From JADLCB01 sp964398315 (GTDB lineage: Bacteria > Planctomycetota > Phycisphaerae > Tepidisphaerales > Tepidisphaeraceae), in contig CAYNMV010000005.1 in the NCBI GenBank assembly GCA_964398315.1, positions 46,139-110,138 on the forward strand: DNA of 64,000 bases, in the 5' to 3' direction. Both the position numbers and the translations under genes were made by a program. A model generated the notes under the pieces. The model had not been told where the DNA came from, ran no database searches, and saw only the letters and a program-made list of their open reading frames with translations. Positions 59,442 through 64,000 of the stretch are shown piece by piece. Position 1 is the first letter of the stretch, and the number at the start of each line of letters is the position of its first letter.

Positions 59442-60734
59442 TCACTCGCCGCAGGCGGCGGCTTCGGGCAGCGGGGTGGGATCGAGTACGACGCTGCGCC
59501 GCAGGGCGGCGGTCAGCGCGGTGGCCGCCAGCAGGCTGAAGCCGGCCATGATCGCGCCCATCGGCAGTGCGGTGCCATTCTGCGCCAGTCCCACCAGTGC
59601 GGCACTCAATCCGCCTACGCCGAACTGGCTCAGGCCCAGCAGTGCGGAGGCCACGCCTGCCCGGTCGGGGAAAGGCGCCAGCGCAAGGCTCATCAGGTTC
59701 GGCCCGGCCAGCCCGACACCGAACAGGCAGGCGAAGATCGGCACCGCCACCCCGGCCAGCCCGCCCGTTTGTGACCAGGCCGCCGCCAGCAGCGCCACGC
59801 TGGCACTGGCGACGATGCCCAGGGCTACGGCAAGAATCTGCTGCGGCTCAAAACGCTTCAGCAGCAGGCGATTGGACTGCGTGCCGCACATCAGGGCGAT
59901 GGCGTTGATTCCGAAAAAATAGCCAAACTGCTGCGGCGATACCCCATGCAACTCGATGAAGACGGTGGGGGCGCTGGCGACGTAGGCGAAAATCAGCCCG
60001 GTCTGGCAGCCGGCGATGGTGGCGAAAACAGCGAAGCGCCCATCGCGCACAACGCTCCAGTAGTTGCGCACCACCGTCCGCACGCCGCCGTGATTGCGGC
60101 GGGCCAGCGGCAGGGATTCATCCAGCCATGCCGTGCACAGCAGAAAACACCCCAGCCCGCACCCAGCCAGCACCAGGAAAATGAGCCGCCAGTTGCCGAT
60201 CACCAGCAGTTGCCCGCCCAGCCACGGCGCGAGGATGGGGGCCAGGCCGACGATCAGCATGAGCATGGCGTACAGGCGGGCGGCCTCGCGCGTGTGGCAG
60301 CGATCGCGCACCACCGCCCGAGCCAGCACCATCCCCGCGCCGCCGCCCAGCGCCTGCACCAGCCGGCCGGCGATGAGCCATTCCATCGACCGGGCCACGG
60401 CACAGCCCAAGGCGCCCAGCGCGAACAGGATGCACCCGATCATCAGCGGCTTGCGCCGGCCGAAACGGTCGGACAGCGGGCCGTAGACCAACTGGCTCAG
60501 CCCCGCCCCGAGCAGAAAAGCGACAAGGGTGTACTCCACCATCCCCGCCGGCGCAGGCAACTCGGCACTGATCTGCGGGAATGCCGGCAGATACATGTCG
60601 ATCGAGAGCGGTCCGAGTGCCGTCACCGCCCCCAGCAACGGCGCCAGCCAGTAAGAAACAGGTGCCCGGGGCCGGCCATCTTCAGCCGGCCCCTGTAACG
60701 AATCCTCATCTGCAATCGCTTCATCACCGCTCAT
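59442..60734 (-). CDS. Bcr/CflA-type MFS drug exporter
   Basis: Twelve-helix major facilitator transporter of about 430 residues. Motifs typical of the DHA1 Bcr/CflA group: PLSIDMYLPAFPQI in helix 1, GPLSDRFGRRKPL between helices 2 and 3, and motif C-like RLVQALGGGAGMVLARAVVRD in helix 5. The frame is open to 60848, but the first 38 residues look non-coding (Arg/Gly/Trp-rich), so ATG 60734 is chosen, leaving a short acidic cytoplasmic lead. It likely exports small drugs or metabolites with proton antiport. Confidence 0.88.
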   Translation of the reverse strand: MSGDEAIADEDSLQGPAEDGRPRAPVSYWLAPLLGAVTALGPLSIDMYLPAFPQISAELPAPAGMVEYTLVAFLLGAGLSQLVYGPLSDRFGRRKPLMIGCILFALGALGCAVARSMEWLIAGRLVQALGGGAGMVLARAVVRDRCHTREAARLYAMLMLIVGLAPILAPWLGGQLLVIGNWRLIFLVLAGCGLGCFLLCTAWLDESLPLARRNHGGVRTVVRNYWSVVRDGRFAVFATIAGCQTGLIFAYVASAPTVFIELHGVSPQQFGYFFGINAIALMCGTQSNRLLLKRFEPQQILAVALGIVASASVALLAAAWSQTGGLAGVAVPIFACLFGVGLAGPNLMSLALAPFPDRAGVASALLGLSQFGVGGLSAALVGLAQNGTALPMGAIMAGFSLLAATALTAALRRSVVLDPTPLPEAAACGE

Positions 60735-60979
60735 CGAAGCCACATCCACAGAAGCTGTCTGCAACCAACGGTCCGCCGGTCCACCCGCGGCCCACCGCCA
60801 ACAATAGGCCCGCCCCCGCACGCCCGCCAGTGGCAGACCAGTGTTCATTCAAAAGGCAAATATCCGCAAGCCCCCACGTGGCAGCCACAGCAGTTTGGAC
60901 GCCCTCTGGAAAGATCCCGCAAGTTTGCAATCACCTGTTCCGGTACGCCTTGAAGATAGCACGGGCACCCGCCCGCGGC

Positions 60980-61621
60980 TCATGCCTCATCCATGTCGCC
61001 GAGCACCTCATCCACTACCGGCTTGATGTCCTCATAGTCGAACCCCCGGCGCTGAAGCATGCCGACGAGGCGGCGGCGGGCAACCTGCGGATCGAGCTTC
61101 TTCAGGCGCGGAGCCTGTTTAAGCGCGAGCTGGCGGGCGGTGTCGGCGGTATCGTGCTGGCTGTACACCTCATCGAGGGCGCGGTCGGCCACTTCTGATG
61201 AGATGCCGCTTTTCAGCAACTCCATGAATGCCCGTCGCCGGCCGTGGTGCCTGTGCTGGGCGGCGGATTGGGCACGGCTCTGGGCGAAGCGGGCATCATC
61301 GAGATAGCCCAGACGCTGCAGGTCGGCCAGCACGCCGTCAATAATTCCCGGTCCATATTCCCTGCGCGACAGCTTACGCCGCAGCTCCGCCGTGCTGTGC
61401 AGACGCGATTGCAGCAGCCGCAGGGCATGATCCAGGCATTCCTGGCGGACCTCCCCGCGCTCGATCGCCGCCACCTGCTCGGCCGTGACTGTCATGCCTT
61501 CGCGCAGCCGGAACCGCGCCACCACGTTCACGTTACACCCAAAGGCAAACGTGCCATCGAGAAAGACGTTCCGCCGGTTGGGCGAACGCTTCTGGGTCGT
61601 GATCCGTGTGATGATCGGCAT
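60980..61621 (-). CDS. recX: RecA regulator RecX
   Basis: 213-residue cytoplasmic regulator of RecA filaments. Three tandem helical repeats of the RecX fold: CLDHALRLLQSRLHSTAELRRKLSRR (start of repeat 1), YLDDARFAQSRAQSAAQHRHHGRRRAFMELLKSGI and VARRRLVGMLQRRGFDYEDIKPVVDEV. The N-terminus has extra beta strands (NVFLDGTFAFGCNVNVVARF), common in this family. recA is not in the window. ATG 61621 begins the conserved part. Confidence 0.87.
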   Translation of the reverse strand: MPIITRITTQKRSPNRRNVFLDGTFAFGCNVNVVARFRLREGMTVTAEQVAAIERGEVRQECLDHALRLLQSRLHSTAELRRKLSRREYGPGIIDGVLADLQRLGYLDDARFAQSRAQSAAQHRHHGRRRAFMELLKSGISSEVADRALDEVYSQHDTADTARQLALKQAPRLKKLDPQVARRRLVGMLQRRGFDYEDIKPVVDEVLGDMDEA

Positions 61622-61760
61622 GGAGGAATTGTAGTCGGGCTGAATGGTCGTGGAGCCAGGAGCGCTTAGCTGAGCGGCTGGTCTCCGGGGGATGGAGCGG
61701 GGCGCTGCCCCGTGTCATGCCTCACATCATCGCCCTCTATCGCCGCGGCTCATCCTCGGC

Positions 61761-62222
61761 TCAGACCATCGCCCGTTTTTTCTGGATGAAACGCAGGTGG
61801 TGTTCAAGGTGATCAATACTGCCGGCCAGTTGCTCGGCCAGTGTGATCCGCCCGCGCTCGTTGTGGGTGCCAGCGCGATCGAACGCCTCATCCGGCAGGT
61901 GGCGCAGGATAGTGGCCATCAGTTGGCGATTCTGATCAAACAGACCGATGCACTGCTCGACCGGCAAGGCGTGGGGGGACAGGCGCTGGATATAGGCGCT
62001 TTCGTCAAACGCCGTCAGCAGCGGATTGTCCATGGCGATCGTACGCTTCATGCGGTCGGTCATCACCAGGTCACTGTCCATCAGGTGAACGACTATCTGG
62101 TGGATGCTCCAGGTGCCGGGAATGGGGAAGGCAGTCAGTTTCTGCTGGTTGAGCCCGGCAACGGCCTCGCGCAGCTGCTGTCCGCCGGCGGAAAAACGAT
62201 CGATCTGGCTACGGTCAAACAT
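61761..62222 (-). CDS. DinB-superfamily protein
   Basis: 153-residue four-helix bundle protein of the DinB/YfiT type (metal-dependent hydrolase or thiol transferase group). The start-of-bundle stretch WSIHQIVVHLMDSDLVM and the C-terminal SIDHLEHHLRFIQKKRA provide the usual His residues for one metal ion. Cytoplasmic. Substrate unknown; some family members act on bacillithiol or mycothiol, which cannot be shown here. It is divergent from the LPS-kinase-like gene, with 88 bp between the starts. Confidence 0.82.
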   Translation of the reverse strand: MFDRSQIDRFSAGGQQLREAVAGLNQQKLTAFPIPGTWSIHQIVVHLMDSDLVMTDRMKRTIAMDNPLLTAFDESAYIQRLSPHALPVEQCIGLFDQNRQLMATILRHLPDEAFDRAGTHNERGRITLAEQLAGSIDHLEHHLRFIQKKRAMV

Positions 62223-62294
62223 ACGGCATTCTCCATCCTGGCATCGGGGTTCAGATTAACCTCCGCAATTGTATGGTGTTGTGCCGGGTTGTGT

Positions 62295-62300
62295 TAAGAT
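62295..62300 (+). promoter_or_regulatory. TAAGAT -10 element, probable leaderless start
   Basis: TAAGAT ends 10 nt before the ATG at 62311. Only a weak AGG-type site is present before the start codon. Confidence 0.4.
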
Positions 62301-62310
62301 CGGGCAGGTC

Positions 62311-63432
62311 ATGGGCGTGAGAGTTCACATCGCCAGACACCGGGATGTCCTGGCCCGGCTGAACCTGCTGGATGCGGCCGGCGTGCGCGCCTGGGCCGGA
62401 TCGCCGATCAAGCTCCAGCGCGGCCGGCGGGATGTCTGCCGAATCGAAACCACCGGAGAGAATGGCCAGCCCCTGGTCCTGTTCCTCAAGCGCAATTACA
62501 GACCCTATCGAAAACATGCGATCGGCGCCCTGGTGAGCCATGGGCGGATGCTGGCATCGGCCGAAGTCGAAGCTGACAACTTGGCACGGCTGCGCCGGAT
62601 GGGGGTACCTGCATCGCCCTGCGTAGCGGTGGGAGCCGAGTTCGGCCCGCTCGGCGAGCGCTTCAGCTACATCATCACCGAATCCGTCCCCGGCGTGCCG
62701 CTGGATGAGTGGCTCGAAAGCAACCCCGGCCCCGGGGAGGTCGAACGCGCGGCCGAGATCCTGGCGCAGATGCTGCGGACGATCCACGATACCGGCATCG
62801 GCCTGCCTACGCTGCTGGCACGTCACCTGTTCATCGATCCGGCTGATGTGGGCGCGCTGCCCGCCCTGATCGATGTGGATCGCCTGGCCCTGCCCCGGTC
62901 GATGGCACGGCAGCGCATTCGCGACCTGGCGCAGCTCCACTTTTCCATTCCGCTGGCGCACCTGGGCTTATGGCCGCGTCTGGCTATGTTGCGGCGATAC
63001 GCCGGGGGCGATGTCGTTGCCGCCCGAAAGCTGCTGCGCCGTATCGCCCGCCGAACCCATTCGCTGGTCCTGCGACGGCAGCGCCGGGCGGCAGAGTTCC
63101 TGGCGGGGCTGGCCCCGCAGATCGCCCAGCGCATCCGGCTGGCGGCCGCCCGCGCGGGTCATGCCCGGCGGCTGTTGGCCTGGGGTACCCATGCGGCAGT
63201 CGCCTGCACCGGACTGGGACTGATCTGGTCGGCGTACGTGCTGGCCTACCGTGATTTGCTGCCGCTGGATGAATCCGAGGAGTGGGCCGGGCTGGCAGAT
63301 CATATCGACAATGTCGTCGGTCCCCACCTGGCGCTGTCGGACTGGCTTTTGTCGCCCACGGGGCTGCTGGGGCTGGGGCTGGTGCTCGGATCTCTGATTG
63401 TCGGCCGGCGGGTGCTGATCCAGCGGCGCTGA
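62311..63432 (+). CDS. Lipopolysaccharide kinase-like protein with membrane tail
   Basis: 373 residues. The first about 230 have the Kdo/WaaP-type kinase fold: VCRIETTGENGQPLVLFLKRN (ATP-binding Lys), EADNLARLRRMGVPASPCVAVG (helix C Glu), the hinge-like ITESVPGVPLDEWL, the loop HDTGIGLPTLLARHLFID and the metal-binding IDVDRL. Arg-rich helices follow. The last 80 residues hold two membrane segments (about 292-312, 346-365), unusual for WaaP-type kinases, which are soluble. The tail would fix it to the inner membrane. It would phosphorylate a sugar of the LPS core or related glycolipid. ATG 62311 is chosen over 62269. Confidence 0.78.
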   Translation: MGVRVHIARHRDVLARLNLLDAAGVRAWAGSPIKLQRGRRDVCRIETTGENGQPLVLFLKRNYRPYRKHAIGALVSHGRMLASAEVEADNLARLRRMGVPASPCVAVGAEFGPLGERFSYIITESVPGVPLDEWLESNPGPGEVERAAEILAQMLRTIHDTGIGLPTLLARHLFIDPADVGALPALIDVDRLALPRSMARQRIRDLAQLHFSIPLAHLGLWPRLAMLRRYAGGDVVAARKLLRRIARRTHSLVLRRQRRAAEFLAGLAPQIAQRIRLAAARAGHARRLLAWGTHAAVACTGLGLIWSAYVLAYRDLLPLDESEEWAGLADHIDNVVGPHLALSDWLLSPTGLLGLGLVLGSLIVGRRVLIQRR

Positions 63433-63585
63433 GGCTGACGCCCCTGGCCAGCGGCGACAGGGCAGGGGGGGATCGCAACGGGGCCCTCCCCGCACGGATT
63501 TAGCGCGTTCAGCGGTGGCCCACGGGCCTATACTCCAGATGGCAATGGGATTCACCGAAATCACCGGCCTGGAGAGCAATCCCGC

Positions 63586-64000
63586 ATGGCTACCCATACC
63601 CTTGCTCCGTTTCCAGATGAACTGCTGGCGGCCAAGAAGCAGATCCGCGAGCAGGCCCGCAGCTACGGCCTGGATTTCTTCCCCGTCATCTTTGAAGTCT
63701 GCGACTACGAGCAGATGAACCAGCTCGCCGCCTACGGCGGCTTCCCCCAGCGCTACCCACACTGGAAGTGGGGGATGGAATACGAAAAGCTGCGCAAGCA
63801 GCACCACTACGGCCTGGGGCGCATCTATGAGATGGTCATCAACAATGATCCCTGCTACGCCTATTTGCAGGAGTCCAACCCGCTGGTCGATCAGAAGCTG
63901 GTGATCGCCCACGTTTACGGCCATGCTGATTTTTTCAAGAACAATCTGTGGTTCAGCCAGACCAACCGCAAGATGATGGATGAGATGGCCAACCACGCCA
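63586..64000 (+). CDS. SpoVR family protein (5' part)
   Basis: First 138 residues of a SpoVR/YcgB-type protein; the gene continues past the window. The start at 63586 (MATHTLAPFPDELLAAKKQIRE) has GGAG about 11 nt upstream. Family blocks include YGLDFFPVIFEVCDYEQMN, YGGFPQRYPHWKWGMEYEKL and NPLVDQKLVIAHVYGHADFFKNN with His residues. SpoVR is often encoded with YeaG (PrkA) and YeaH in stress-response loci; neither is visible here. Function in sporulation or stress remains unclear. Confidence 0.9.
   Translation, partial: MATHTLAPFPDELLAAKKQIREQARSYGLDFFPVIFEVCDYEQMNQLAAYGGFPQRYPHWKWGMEYEKLRKQHHYGLGRIYEMVINNDPCYAYLQESNPLVDQKLVIAHVYGHADFFKNNLWFSQTNRKMMDEMANHA

Noticed and set aside
1..64000. tRNA, rRNA, prophage or IS elements
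   Set aside because: No cloverleaf with a GTTCRA loop, no rRNA-like conserved stretch, no transposase or integrase frame and no terminal inverted repeats were seen.

Overview
The window is about 64 kb of GC-rich (low-to-mid 60s % by eye) chromosomal DNA. It looks like a member of the Planctomycetota, probably the Phycisphaerae branch. The pointers are: a DUF4159 protein with prenyltransferase-like repeats, a DUF1559-like pilin with a C-terminal H-x9-D motif, paired FAD_oxidored (PF12831-type) enzymes, a DUF3179 membrane protein, a DUF58/BatA pair, and many small lineage-type hypotheticals. LpxB and an LPS-kinase-like protein indicate an outer membrane with lipid A. No rRNA, tRNA, CRISPR array, prophage or insertion sequence was seen. 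Three 100-N scaffold gaps interrupt the sequence.

Layout. 1-4.1 kb: end of SecF, a LysM protein and a DUF4159 protein. 4.2-6.5 kb (minus): a processive GT2 glycosyltransferase, a small membrane partner and a pilin-like protein. 6.7-15.1 kb: housekeeping genes (ABC-F ATPase, hydrolase, PgeF, ArgJ, Tmk, GalK). 14.6-25.3 kb: a sulfur block (siroheme reductase with a helical C-terminal extension, an unknown partner, and an SsuABC-like importer behind a clear sigma70 promoter), interleaved with an AI-2E-family membrane protein, a heparinase II/III-like lyase and a NUDIX hydrolase. 25.5-37.6 kb: RpoN, a Gfo/Idh/MocA oxidoreductase, LpxB, small exported proteins, a PhoA-type phosphatase, a DUF3179 protein and an FHA-PilB/GspE fusion. 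37.9-45.5 kb: a zinc-ribbon/membrane/propeller protein and an IclR regulator divergent from two paralogous FAD oxidoreductases. 45.7-52.5 kb: a DUF922-like zincin, a DUF58/BatA pair and metal-binding small proteins. 52.6-55.6 kb: cydAB with an elaborate promoter. 56-64 kb: an exported protein, a cytochrome c-fused sugar dehydrogenase, a Bcr/CflA exporter, RecX, DinB-like, LPS-kinase-like and the start of SpoVR.

How the genes work together. The importer and siroheme reductase would supply and reduce oxidised sulfur compounds. The IclR regulator and the two FAD enzymes share a 19-bp palindrome that carries both divergent promoters, which makes a self-contained catabolic module of unknown substrate. 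CydAB gives microaerobic respiration. LpxB and the LPS-kinase-like protein act on the envelope.

Most notable observations. All three assembly gaps are flanked by exactly duplicated sequence, and collapsing the duplication restores open frames, including one 764-residue protein. A 15-bp repeat occurs both inside pgeF (in frame) and as an intergenic array. Several genes have a -10 hexamer 7-10 nt before the start codon, suggesting leaderless transcripts. All functional calls come from reading motifs by eye; no database search was run.
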